A DNA stretch of 11,826 nucleotides from Methanosarcinales archaeon (lineage in GTDB: Archaea > Halobacteriota > Syntropharchaeia > Alkanophagales > Methanospirareceae), in contig DAOUYX010000033.1 in NCBI GenBank assembly GCA_030665925.1, positions 1 to 11,826 of the forward strand. The letters are read 5' to 3'. The notes beneath the pieces were generated by a model. That model ran no database searches. It had not been told where the DNA came from and saw only the letters and a program-made list of their open reading frames with translations. Positions within the stretch are counted from its first letter, which is position 1. Each line of letters opens with the position of its first letter. This document shows positions 1-6,115 of this stretch, one piece after another. The position numbers and the translations under genes are program-made.

Positions 1-266
1 ACTATCAGGAATCCAATCAAGCTTGGAAGCATCACACCTGTCAATTTTTCCTTTGGGTCCTCCTTTTCGCCCTTCTTATTGAATTCAACTCCAAACCTGT
101 CTTTGAATAGCATGGTCAGGGTATTCACGGTAATCGTAACCCCAAATAGAATTAGCCTTGCAGGGTGCGAGAAAAAGCCACCCACATCATCAAATCCCCA
201 GCCAAATAAAATTAATGCTGCGTAAACTACACCAAAGATAATTGCGGGTATTACTTTCCTAAACAT
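1..266 (-). CDS. Small multipass membrane protein, N-terminal part (runs off left edge)
   Basis: The frame opens with ATG at 266-264 and continues to the window edge without a stop, giving 88 codons. A strong Shine-Dalgarno sequence (AAGGAGG) lies 7 nt upstream. Two hydrophobic segments are visible, about residues 4-24 and 37-56. A charged, lysine/glutamate-rich loop follows (about 57-78), then the start of another hydrophobic stretch. The start overlaps the stop of the methyltransferase pseudogene by 8 bp, so the two were once translationally coupled. I do not recognise the family. Small membrane methyltransferases of the isoprenylcysteine carboxylmethyltransferase type sometimes sit beside such methyltransferases, but no diagnostic motif lies in this part. 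Whether the gene is intact cannot be judged from the fragment. Confidence 0.6.
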   Translation of the reverse strand, partial: MFRKVIPAIIFGVVYAALILFGWGFDDVGGFFSHPARLILFGVTITVNTLTMLFKDRFGVEFNKKGEKEDPKEKLTGVMLPSLIGFLI

Positions 267-861
267 TTTCCGTCCTCCTTTCAGCAACAATATGCAATAT
301 TGGCATCCTATCTTCTGGATGTTTTATGGTCTCTTTATTCACGACAGTGAATCCCGATTCAGTTATCATATTAGCCGACTCATCCGTGTTTAAGTGGTGA
401 AAAACTGGAAATCCTGTTATGAATTTGTAAACTCGCATTTCTCTCCGCACCTGCTTTCGTCATTCCAAATAGTTTCCAGCCTTTTGTCCACGCGTATCCA
501 CGCCAGTCACATGCGCTTCAGGAAATTGCTTAGCTATTTCAATTGCCACTCTACCAAGTCCCGTTCCGATGTCCAGCACTTTACCATTCCCAGCTCAGAC
601 GTTTCCCAACAGGTCTGAGAAAATGTCCTTTACGAGTTCTATTTTCTCAGAATCGTTCACCCAGCCCATAGAAAGATGCCAGAACACGCCTGAGGAGAGT
701 AAGGTTACTCCTAAAACCAAACGTGAAATCGAAACCCGTGCTGTGAAAATAATTGCAAGTGCTATGCTTACAAATCCTCCTGCAATTAAAGCCGCGATGA
801 AATATTTCATCACATGGTATCCATAATATGGCTTTCCGAGATTTTCTTTTGATTTATTCAT
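259..861 (-). pseudogene. Decayed membrane-anchored class I SAM-dependent methyltransferase
   Basis: From ATG 861 the frame encodes two hydrophobic helices (about residues 18-36 and 46-62), then runs into an in-frame TGA at 597-595. Reading through that stop, the same frame continues directly into SAM-binding motif I (GKVLDIGTGLGRVAIEIA) and the acidic strand (VTGVD). The frame then breaks: a WTKGWKLFGMTKAGAERNA segment follows in another frame near 425-485, and a further shift enters the C-terminal piece (259-450) ending in a typical MPILHIVAER strand. Between these pieces some 60-70 residues normal for the fold appear to be missing, which implies an internal deletion. One stop, two frame changes and a deletion make this a pseudogene. 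An intact copy would be a class I methyltransferase with an N-terminal two-helix anchor, substrate unknown. Sequencing error cannot explain the missing core. Confidence 0.8.
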
Positions 862-883
862 GAGTGGTTGTACAGATGTTGCG

Positions 884-889
884 AAAAAA
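884..889 (-). terminator. Oligo-T tract after the DUF2325 operon
   Basis: Reading the minus strand, a run of six T lies about 35 nt past the DUF2325 stop codon. Archaeal RNA polymerase terminates at U-rich tracts without needing a hairpin, and no convincing stem is seen here. The call rests on position and the T run only. Confidence 0.35.
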
Positions 890-924
890 TCTGTGTAATC
901 TTGTGTTTTTTAAAGCTATCCTCT

Positions 925-2136
925 TTACCCGTAACTCGCTGCAGCGAGATTCGCCAAGCCCTTCTTAAGCGCACTCAAACCAGAACTGCGAAGGAAACAG
1001 CAGGGTTTGTCCCGCAACTTGCACACCTTTTTAACCAATCGGCAAGCGTTGTGACTGTTTATATCCACGGGACAGAAGATCACGTCGTTTCCGTCAATGA
1101 GGCTTGCTATCGCGCTTTTGCCGCGCTCGCAATGCCCGCAGTGGTAACAGAATTGGCAGCCAAAGGATTCCGCCAGATCTTTGTAAGACGACTCAAGCGA
1201 CTCCACACCGCCTACGTACGCCACCCGCACACCGTCGAGCTGAGATTCTTCCTGATGATTGCCGTTATCGAAACTGTCACGGTTACAGGCAGAAGCTACG
1301 AACTTGTCCTCCACGCTGGACGTGGACAGTTTGACTAATTCGGTATTCTCTTTATTCAGCCTTTTTAGTTCTTCTCGTAAAAACGCAAGTTCCTTTTTCC
1401 TGCATTCAATATCTTCGTAAGCCGCTTCTCCACCGGTTTCTTCTATCATTCTCTTCAATCGCTCATTTAACCGTCTTTGCTCTTCCAATTCGTGAGCAAA
1501 CCTACTTTTAGCCTCTTTAATCGTTTCACGCTCCGAAATCAGATCTTCCCTTTTCTGTTCCAACCTCACACATCTGCGTTGAAGCTTTTCCTGCGATTCT
1601 AAAGCAGCGTTTAGCTCTTCCAGTACCGATGCTACGTTCCTTTCCGGGAATTTACGAGAAAGTGCATCGTAAACTCGCAACGCATAAAGCTCCTTCATAT
1701 GCACCGCAGCGAAAATTTTGCCCTCGAGTTCTTTATCCTGATCGCCATTACGTACTGCAAACCAGATAAGAGCAGCGATAGGGACATCTTTTAAGGTGTT
1801 TTCCGTTCCCTCTTCACCTTCAAGGGACTCATATATTCTTTGCGGGTCTAAAATCCCCGCTCTATACGGCGCAAATTGTTTTTCCAGCAGCTTTTCCACG
1901 CGTTTGGCGTATTGATTTTGCGTCCGGCATATTTGAGCCAACTGCTGATGCATTTCAAATGCTACTGAAAACTGGTTGTCATGGCTGAGTTTCAAATCCT
2001 TAAATATCTTCCTCAGGTCCTTTTCGTCGAAACTCAAACCTAAGAGTCTACAAATGGTGAAAGGCTGAAACTCCCATATCCTTCTCTTACCATTTCCGCG
2101 TCCATTTCCATTTCGCCTTCCTTTTCCCTCGGCCAT
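925..2136 (-). CDS. DUF2325-domain protein with coiled coil and CxxCxxCxxC cluster
   Basis: 403 residues. The ATG at 2136 has a strong ribosome binding site (GGAGGGGG) 6-9 nt upstream. The N-terminus is a Gly/Arg/Lys/Asn-rich basic tail (residues 3-19) of the kind that often contacts nucleic acid. A helical region follows (20-165), then a long charged coiled coil (about 170-270), a polar linker, and a C-terminal DUF2325 domain (303-395). That domain shows the signatures VAYVGG, CPVDINSHNACRLVKK and CCFLRSSGLSALK. DUF2325 resembles a Rossmann-like fold and has no established biochemical role. The odd feature is C327-x2-C330-x2-C333-x2-C336 where family members I recall carry a His/Gly loop, with further Cys at 355, 365, 372, 379 and 380. 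This could bind an Fe-S cluster or another metal. The gene lies 36 nt after the small acidic gene, downstream of a DtxR-type regulator, and probably shares its operator control. Confidence 0.8.
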   Translation of the reverse strand: MAEGKGRRNGNGRGNGKRRIWEFQPFTICRLLGLSFDEKDLRKIFKDLKLSHDNQFSVAFEMHQQLAQICRTQNQYAKRVEKLLEKQFAPYRAGILDPQRIYESLEGEEGTENTLKDVPIAALIWFAVRNGDQDKELEGKIFAAVHMKELYALRVYDALSRKFPERNVASVLEELNAALESQEKLQRRCVRLEQKREDLISERETIKEAKSRFAHELEEQRRLNERLKRMIEETGGEAAYEDIECRKKELAFLREELKRLNKENTELVKLSTSSVEDKFVASACNRDSFDNGNHQEESQLDGVRVAYVGGVESLESSYKDLAESFGCQFCYHCGHCERGKSAIASLIDGNDVIFCPVDINSHNACRLVKKVCKLRDKPCCFLRSSGLSALKKGLANLAAASYG

Positions 2137-2172
2137 CCTTTACCCCCTCCGTTTGTGTTACGTGCGGTACAG

Positions 2173-2340
2173 CTACGAAGCCTGATAAAGCGAATAACCG
2201 TCAAGAAACCACGAGCCCGACTCACGTTTTATCGCTTCAAACCGTTCGTCTATTTCTTCTTCGCTTTCGCCTTCTTCAGAGATATGCTGAAGTAGCCGCA
2301 TCAGCTCCTTCGTCAATCGTGTTAGTTCTATCTCGTCCAT
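2173..2340 (-). CDS. Small acidic protein between the DtxR regulator and DUF2325 genes
   Basis: 55 residues from ATG 2340-2338, which has GGAGAG 7 nt upstream. The longer reading from ATG 2355 adds five residues, but that ATG lies immediately before the ribosome binding site and has none of its own unless the transcript starts right there. The protein is mostly charged helix, with Glu-rich stretches (DEIELTRLTKELMRLL, then EEGESEEEIDERFEAIKRES) and an aromatic end (GSWFLDGYSLY). It has no cysteines, signal peptide or membrane segment. It is the first gene of an operon with the DUF2325 gene, so it may be a partner or small effector of that protein. I do not recognise the family. Coding status is supported by ribosome binding site, promoter, spacing and the amino-acid make-up. 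Confidence 0.6.
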   Translation of the reverse strand: MDEIELTRLTKELMRLLQHISEEGESEEEIDERFEAIKRESGSWFLDGYSLYQAS

Positions 2341-2360
2341 CCATAATCTCTCCATTTTGT

Positions 2361-2374
2361 TTAGGCTGCCCTAA
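2361..2374 (-). promoter_or_regulatory. DtxR-type operator-like palindrome, site 1 (DUF2325 operon)
   Basis: On the minus strand the site reads TTAGGGCAGCCTAA, with 5-bp inverted arms (TTAGG/CCTAA) around 4 nt. It lies about 25-45 nt downstream of the TATA-like element, at or just after the predicted transcript start. It matches 10 of 14 positions of the site at the DtxR gene promoter (2953-2966). Bound repressor here would block initiation or early elongation. Confidence 0.6.
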
Positions 2375-2393
2375 CTATACGTGAATATGGTTG

Positions 2394-2419
2394 TTAGGCA
2401 CATAAATAAGCAGCCCTAA
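2394..2419 (-). promoter_or_regulatory. Promoter of the small-protein/DUF2325 operon, TATA-like box flanked by operator half-sites
   Basis: The minus strand carries TTATTTAT at 2409-2402, a TATA-like box about 25 nt before the likely start near 2380. Half-sites of the operator motif flank it: TTAGGG at 2419-2414 and CCTAA at 2398-2394. The box thus sits inside a widely spaced inverted repeat of the same half-site that forms site 1. This fits a second binding position, or looping/dimer-of-dimer binding, by the neighbouring DtxR-family protein. Confidence 0.5.
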
Positions 2420-2446
2420 AAAGGTTCGATTTTGCTAAAAGAACCT
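2418..2446 (-). terminator. Hairpin plus T-run after the DtxR-family gene
   Basis: On the minus strand, AGGTTC (2446-2441) pairs with GAACCT (2427-2422) across a 13-nt loop, and the stem runs directly into TTTTT (2422-2418). It begins 15 nt after the DtxR stop codon. The position fits a terminator separating the regulator transcript from the DUF2325 operon. Its T-run abuts the TTAGGG half-site of the next promoter. Confidence 0.5.
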
Positions 2447-2460
2447 AAATAAGTTCGGGT

Positions 2461-2937
2461 TTAGCGGGGGAACCGACGAATTTTCGCTTCTCGCTTCTTC
2501 GCTTCACAGGGATGCACCCCCGTCTCACAGAACGTTTCGAAGTGCTCAAGCCACTGTGGGTAATCCGGCGCGGACTGGACGAACTGCACGAAGCTTTTCA
2601 GTTGCCCTATCGTCTCCGGCTCCACTTCGTGCTCGATGATGCACGCGTCTTTATTCGCTATCTTCTTCGGCACTTTTATTATTTCCAAAAACGCTCTTAT
2701 CGTCTCGTGTCGGTCTTTAACGACACGTGCTATATCTCGCCCCTTTGGGGTTAATTTCACACCCTCGTATTTTCGATATTCGACAAGACCCATGTCGTTC
2801 AGTCTCTTCAACATCTCTACAACGCTGGGAGGTTTTATATCTAAAGCAAATGCAATATCCTTCGTCCTCGTGTGCCCCTTCCGTTCCGCGATGTTCAGAA
2901 TCGCCTCGAGATAGTCTTCCGCTTTTCTGCTTAGCAT
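2461..2937 (-). CDS. DtxR/MntR-family metal-dependent transcriptional regulator
   Basis: 158 residues. The N-terminal winged helix-turn-helix covers about 1-70 (AEDYLEAI at the start, recognition region IKPPSVVEMLKRL at about 34-46, wing around VEYRKYEGVKLT). The dimerisation/metal domain follows (72-140). Aligned by numbering to Bacillus MntR, the ligands D8, E11, H77, E102 and H103 are all present, while the residue at 99 is Cys, as at the equivalent place (C102) in iron-type DtxR. There is no C-terminal SH3/FeoA domain. The tail holds FCETGVHPCEAKK with two more cysteines. Known family members repress metal uptake or homeostasis genes when loaded with Fe(II) or Mn(II). The gene has its own TATA box and a very short leader, and a palindrome shared with the downstream operon, so it probably regulates itself and the DUF2325 operon. 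Which metal it senses is not decided by sequence. Confidence 0.9.
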   Translation of the reverse strand: MLSRKAEDYLEAILNIAERKGHTRTKDIAFALDIKPPSVVEMLKRLNDMGLVEYRKYEGVKLTPKGRDIARVVKDRHETIRAFLEIIKVPKKIANKDACIIEHEVEPETIGQLKSFVQFVQSAPDYPQWLEHFETFCETGVHPCEAKKREAKIRRFPR

Positions 2938-2952
2938 ACCTAATATTATTTG

Positions 2953-2966
2953 TTAGGAGACCCTAT
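2953..2966 (-). promoter_or_regulatory. DtxR-type operator-like palindrome at the regulator's own promoter
   Basis: On the minus strand it reads ATAGGGTCTCCTAA, compared with TTAGGGCAGCCTAA at 2374-2361. Both fit WTAGGGNNNCCTAA. It abuts and partly overlaps the TATA-like box (TTATTTATA, 2972-2964) and lies before the probable start near 2943. A further TTAGG half-site occurs on the minus strand at 2943-2939, directly before the ATG. Binding here would occlude TBP, consistent with autorepression. Confidence 0.6.
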
Positions 2967-2972
2967 AAATAA
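2964..2972 (-). promoter_or_regulatory. TATA-like box of the DtxR-family gene
   Basis: TTATTTATA on the minus strand is centred about 31 nt before the ATG at 2937. With the usual archaeal spacing of about 25 nt the transcript would begin near 2943, leaving a leader of only some 6 nt. No Shine-Dalgarno sequence fits that space, so the mRNA is probably near-leaderless. Confidence 0.5.
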
Positions 2973-2990
2973 TTTGACATTGTCAGATTA

Positions 2991-3089
2991 ACCGCAGAGC
3001 TCACAGAGAACACAGAGAATGTAGCGGATAAGCGTTCATTCAAATCCTAAGTTACATATTTCCTCTGCGAACTCAGCGTTCTCCGCGGT
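2991..3089. repeat. Palindromic element built of 3 + 3 nine-nt units (ACCGCAGAG type)
   Basis: The left arm has three units at 9-nt spacing: CGCAGAG (2993), CACAGAG (3002) and CACAGAG (3011). The right arm has three inverted units at the same spacing: CTCTGCG (3063), CTCAGCG (3072) and CTCCGCG (3081). The outer ends ACCGC and GCGGT are perfectly complementary. The arms could form an imperfect hairpin with a loop of about 45 nt. The element fills the gap between the divergent DtxR and HAD genes and ends about 40 nt before the HAD start. It is not coding. Sequences beginning ACCGCAGAG/ACCACAGAG are, as I recall, dispersed in many archaeal and bacterial genomes. Confidence 0.75.
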
Positions 3090-3129
3090 AAATTTGGTTA
3101 GCAATATAGAAGTAGGAAGAGTGGTTAAG

Positions 3130-4227
3130 ATGGTATCTATGCAGACGAAGCAAAAGACGATATGTTTCGACCTCGAAGGCCCGTTGTCCCCACAAGATAA
3201 CGCTTACGAGGTGATGAAGCTCATGGGAGAAGAAGGCGCAGCTATTTTCGAGGTTATAAGTCGGTATGATGATATTATATCCCTTGAGGGACGAGAAGGC
3301 TACGAACCCGGGGATACTCTTGCCTTAATCGTGCCGTTCTTTCTGGTGCATGATATAACCGAAGACGATATAAGGGCGGTATCAGCGAGTGCAAAGATAG
3401 TAGAGGGTGCCGAATACCTGTTTAAGAAGTTACAGGCTGAAAATTGGGATATTTACATCATATCAACGAGTTACGAGCAGCATGCGTATAATATTGGTCG
3501 CCGACTGGGCGTCCCGGAGGATCATATCAGGTGCACAAAGCTGGATTTGGCCAAAAGGAAGCAGACGTTACAAGAATCGGTCTTTCCCATATTAGAAAAC
3601 GCGCAGGAGGAGATACTCACGCTTTATTCAGACCTTGATAGTGACAACACGGATCGCATAGTGAAATGTCTGGAGGAACTTTTTTTTCATCAGCTTCCTG
3701 AGTTGGGCTTTGATATCTTTACTACGCGGGTGATAGGCGGTGAACGGAAAGCAGAAGCAATACGAGAGATAGCAGAAGAAAAAGGGATTGCGTTACGAGA
3801 CGTCATTGCGATTGGCGACAGCATTACGGATTATAAGATGCTGAACGAGGTTACAGCGCACGACGGAGTAGCGGTTGTTTTCAATGGTAACGAGTATGCT
3901 GTTCCATACGCCAACGTAGGGCTGGCATCGGTGGATATTCGGTTTCTTTATTTAGTATGCGAAGCGTTTGAGCGAGGCGGGAAAGGAGCAGCGATGGACG
4001 TAGTGACGAACTGGGAAGATAACCGTAGCGCGTTCGAGAAGCATCCAATGGATATTTCTGATAGCGCTATTACAGCGGACATAAAGGATTTTGTAGCGAC
4101 CCAAAAGATACCGTTTCCTTATTTCCATAATCTCGAACGCGCGGACGAAAGAAAGAAAGAAGAGATAATAACAATACATAAGCGATTCAGGATGCAGGTG
4201 CGAGAAGACGCGGGTAAGCTGGGATAA
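3130..4227 (+). CDS. HAD-superfamily phosphatase-like protein (COG4030/EhaR-like)
   Basis: 365 residues from ATG 3130. A TTG at 3094 would add 12 residues, but it lies at the edge of the palindromic repeat and has no ribosome binding site, so I prefer the ATG. HAD motifs are in order: motif I FDLEGPLS (D14, E16), motif II ISTS (about 111-114), motif III K207 in GGERKAEAI, and motif IV GDSITDYKML (D230, D234). The second acidic residue of motif I is Glu rather than the usual Asp, as in ThrH-like HAD proteins (DLEG). The 365-residue length and cap are like archaeal COG4030 proteins, some of which are labelled energy-converting hydrogenase A subunit R in methanogens. No hydrogenase genes are nearby, so that label should not be read as function. 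It is probably a cytosolic phosphatase or phosphotransferase acting on an unknown small phosphate ester. Confidence 0.8.
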   Translation: MVSMQTKQKTICFDLEGPLSPQDNAYEVMKLMGEEGAAIFEVISRYDDIISLEGREGYEPGDTLALIVPFFLVHDITEDDIRAVSASAKIVEGAEYLFKKLQAENWDIYIISTSYEQHAYNIGRRLGVPEDHIRCTKLDLAKRKQTLQESVFPILENAQEEILTLYSDLDSDNTDRIVKCLEELFFHQLPELGFDIFTTRVIGGERKAEAIREIAEEKGIALRDVIAIGDSITDYKMLNEVTAHDGVAVVFNGNEYAVPYANVGLASVDIRFLYLVCEAFERGGKGAAMDVVTNWEDNRSAFEKHPMDISDSAITADIKDFVATQKIPFPYFHNLERADERKKEEIITIHKRFRMQVREDAGKLG

Positions 4228-4334
4228 AATCGCATTGTAGTGTTTCCAAAAGACGTGAAAACCATCGTAATCCGCTATTTTGTGTTTTGTGCTTAAATCT
4301 TTGGACTTTCGTACACTTACACCACTCATTCAAA

Positions 4335-4346
4335 GGGGTATATAAA
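4335..4346 (+). promoter_or_regulatory. Strong archaeal promoter (BRE/TATA) for the TPR gene
   Basis: AAGGGG is followed by TATATAAA at 4339-4346, centred about 27 nt before the ATG at 4370. This puts transcript start at or within a few bases of the start codon, and no Shine-Dalgarno sequence is present. It is the clearest promoter in the window and predicts a leaderless mRNA. Confidence 0.75.
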
Positions 4347-4369
4347 GTGGCGGGGATTATTATCGTATT

Positions 4370-4801
4370 ATGCAAGAAGAAAGAGAGACGATAGAGATTG
4401 AGAAAGAAATAGAAGGGAAGACTGCCGAGGATTTGCTGCTTGTCGGTGAAGAGTATCTTGCAGAAGGGAGATTTGAGGATGCAATAGAAGTTTACAAGGA
4501 GATTGTAAAGAAAGAGCCGAGGCTTCCTACAACGGCTAAGGCTTGTAATGATTGTGGCGTTGCGTACGCAAGCTTAGAGCAGTATGAAATGGCAATCGGG
4601 TTCTTTAATGCCGCACTGAATCTCAAGGAGTATCTCATGGACGAGGGGATTTCGACTTACTATAATCTTGGGCAGGTTTACAAGATCGCGGGAGATGAGG
4701 AGAAAGCAAAGGAGTGTTTCAGGCGTGGAGATACGTTAAAGCAGGAACATAAACGCCGTGATGAAGAGGCAAGACGCACATTCTCATCATTTATGGAGTG
4801 A
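4370..4801 (+). CDS. Small TPR-repeat protein
   Basis: 143 residues. Three tetratricopeptide repeats are visible: about 22-50 (LLLVGEEYLAEGRFEDAIEV), 57-88 (GVAYASLEQYEMAIGFFNAA) and 94-126 (YYNLGQVYKIAGDEEKAKEC). Each has the G/A-x3-Y/F and A-x3-Y/F spacing typical of TPR helices. An acidic N-terminal segment (1-20) precedes them, and a basic/acidic helix closes the protein. There is no signal peptide or membrane segment, so it is probably a cytosolic scaffold for protein contacts. It has its own leaderless promoter and a 119-nt gap to the next gene, so it is likely a monocistronic unit. The partner cannot be inferred from neighbours. Confidence 0.85.
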   Translation: MQEERETIEIEKEIEGKTAEDLLLVGEEYLAEGRFEDAIEVYKEIVKKEPRLPTTAKACNDCGVAYASLEQYEMAIGFFNAALNLKEYLMDEGISTYYNLGQVYKIAGDEEKAKECFRRGDTLKQEHKRRDEEARRTFSSFME

Positions 4802-4876
4802 AGCTTCAGCTCTGATCTTACGCTCTAAAAAACCCCAATTTCGCAATTTGTATTTCTTGCCTAAGCAATACGAAAA

Positions 4877-4914
4877 CTTTTTTATTGATGTAGAGATATA
4901 GAAGAATAGAGGTG
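4877..4914 (+). promoter_or_regulatory. Promoter and ribosome binding site of the FBP aldolase/phosphatase gene
   Basis: A T-rich TATA-like stretch (CTTTTTTATTG, about 4877-4887) lies about 40 nt before ATG 4921. GAGGTG (4909-4914) lies 6 nt before that ATG. The ribosome binding site decides the start in favour of ATG 4921 over the GTG at 4912, which sits inside it. The T-run may also end the TPR transcript. Confidence 0.5.
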
Positions 4915-4920
4915 GGAAAA

Positions 4921-6036
4921 ATGGAGAAAATAACCGTAAGTTTGATAAAAGCGGATGTAGGCGGATTTCCTGGGCATTCGACGGTTCACTCGGACTTGAA
5001 GGAGAAGGCGGAGGAGCATATGGAGAAGGCGAAAAAAGATGGTTTGCTCGTGGACTACCATGTTTTAAATGCGGGTGATGATTTAGAGCTGCTGATGAGC
5101 CATCGTAAAGGCGTTGATTCAGGGGAGATACACGGATTGGCGTGGGAAACGTTTGAAGCGGCAACAGAAGTGGCGAAAGAACTCAAGTTGCACGGTGCGG
5201 GTCAGGACTTACTGGTGGATGCGTTCAGCGGGAACATAAGGGGTATGGGACCGGGAATAGCGGAGATGGAATTTACGGAACGTGGGTCAGAGCCATTAAT
5301 AACGTTTATGATGGACAAAACGGAGCCAGGCGCGTTTAATTACCCGATATACAAGATATTTGCGGACCCATTCAATACCGCGGGACTTGTCGTAGATCCG
5401 ACGATGCACGATGGGTTCGTGTTTGAGGTCTGGGACATAAAAGCGAAGAAGAAGGTGTTTTTAAAGTGCCCTGAGGAGCTGTATGCGTTGCTCGCTCTGA
5501 TCGGGGCGAAGAGCAAGTACGTAATAAAGCGGGTGTTTCCGAAGGATACGAGTCCACTGCCGAAGGAGGAGCCGGTGGCAGTGATAAGTACGGAGAAGTT
5601 GTTCTTCACCGCGGGTAAGTACGTGGGCAAAGATGACCCCGTGGCATTGGTGCGATCGCAATCGGGCTTGCCAGCGTTGGGCGAGGTTATAGAGCCTTTT
5701 GCGCTGCCTTATCTCGTCAGCGGCTGGATGCGCGGCTCGCATAACGGCCCGATAATGCCCGTGCCTTTCCGATATTCGCAATGCACACGATTCGACGGCC
5801 CGCCGAGAGTAATCGCTGCTGGATTCCAGATAAGTCATGGCAGATTGGTGGGGACTGCGGATTTGTTCGACGATCCTGCTTACGATCTTGCGAGGAAGAA
5901 GGCAGGGGAGATTGCAGATTACATGAGAGCGCACGGGCCTTTCGAGCCGCATAGACTGCCAGTAGAGGAGATGGAATACACAACACTGCCGAATGTGTTA
6001 AAGAAGCTTGAAGGAAGGTTTGAGAAGACTGAATAG
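4921..6036 (+). CDS. fbp: Fructose-1,6-bisphosphate aldolase/phosphatase (archaeal type, bifunctional)
   Basis: 371 residues, full length for the family. This enzyme condenses glyceraldehyde-3-phosphate with dihydroxyacetone phosphate and then dephosphorylates fructose-1,6-bisphosphate to fructose-6-phosphate, which makes gluconeogenesis one-way. The N-terminal metal region is intact: KADVGGFPGHS (D12, H19), AGDD (D53, D54), Q95 in GAGQD and D132 in MMDKTEPGAFN. The aldolase active-site loop AGKYVGKDDP carries Y234, K237 (Schiff-base lysine in characterised homologues) and D238. GSHNGPIMPVP and FDGPPRV are further family signatures. Both activities are therefore expected. Its start is fixed by the ribosome binding site before ATG 4921. 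A 6-phosphofructokinase, catalysing the opposite step, follows on the same strand. Confidence 0.95.
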   Translation: MEKITVSLIKADVGGFPGHSTVHSDLKEKAEEHMEKAKKDGLLVDYHVLNAGDDLELLMSHRKGVDSGEIHGLAWETFEAATEVAKELKLHGAGQDLLVDAFSGNIRGMGPGIAEMEFTERGSEPLITFMMDKTEPGAFNYPIYKIFADPFNTAGLVVDPTMHDGFVFEVWDIKAKKKVFLKCPEELYALLALIGAKSKYVIKRVFPKDTSPLPKEEPVAVISTEKLFFTAGKYVGKDDPVALVRSQSGLPALGEVIEPFALPYLVSGWMRGSHNGPIMPVPFRYSQCTRFDGPPRVIAAGFQISHGRLVGTADLFDDPAYDLARKKAGEIADYMRAHGPFEPHRLPVEEMEYTTLPNVLKKLEGRFEKTE

Positions 6037-6039
6037 AAC

Positions 6040-6053
6040 CTTTCTAAAGAAAG
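6040..6053 (+). other. Short palindrome after the fbp gene
   Basis: CTTTCT-aa-AGAAAG lies 4 nt after the fbp stop codon. The arms are perfect but the loop would be too tight unless pairs open. A longer version of the same sequence (CTTTCTTT-gta-AAAGAAAG) occurs after the dehydrogenase gene at 10652. It may mark the 3' end of transcripts; no U-tract follows. Confidence 0.35.
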
Positions 6054-6115
6054 CTTAACGCAGTTGTTGAGGTGTACAATCCAAATCACAGATAAAATAA
6101 GAAAAGTTGGAATAT

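Noticed and set aside
595..597. In-frame TGA in the methyltransferase as a possible selenocysteine codon
   Set aside because: The position before motif I is not catalytic, no SECIS-like hairpin was evident, and the gene also has frameshifts and a missing core, so decay explains it better.
868..1338. Plus-strand ORF of 156 codons
   Set aside because: It is antisense to the DUF2325 domain, whose motifs, ribosome binding site and operon position are convincing.
3094..3129. TTG start for the HAD protein
   Set aside because: It lies at the edge of the palindromic repeat without a ribosome binding site; the 12 extra residues are not part of the fold.
5461..5952. Minus-strand ORF of 163 codons inside fbp
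   Set aside because: Its product is Arg/His/Ser-rich with no motif, and it lies opposite a full-length, conserved enzyme gene.
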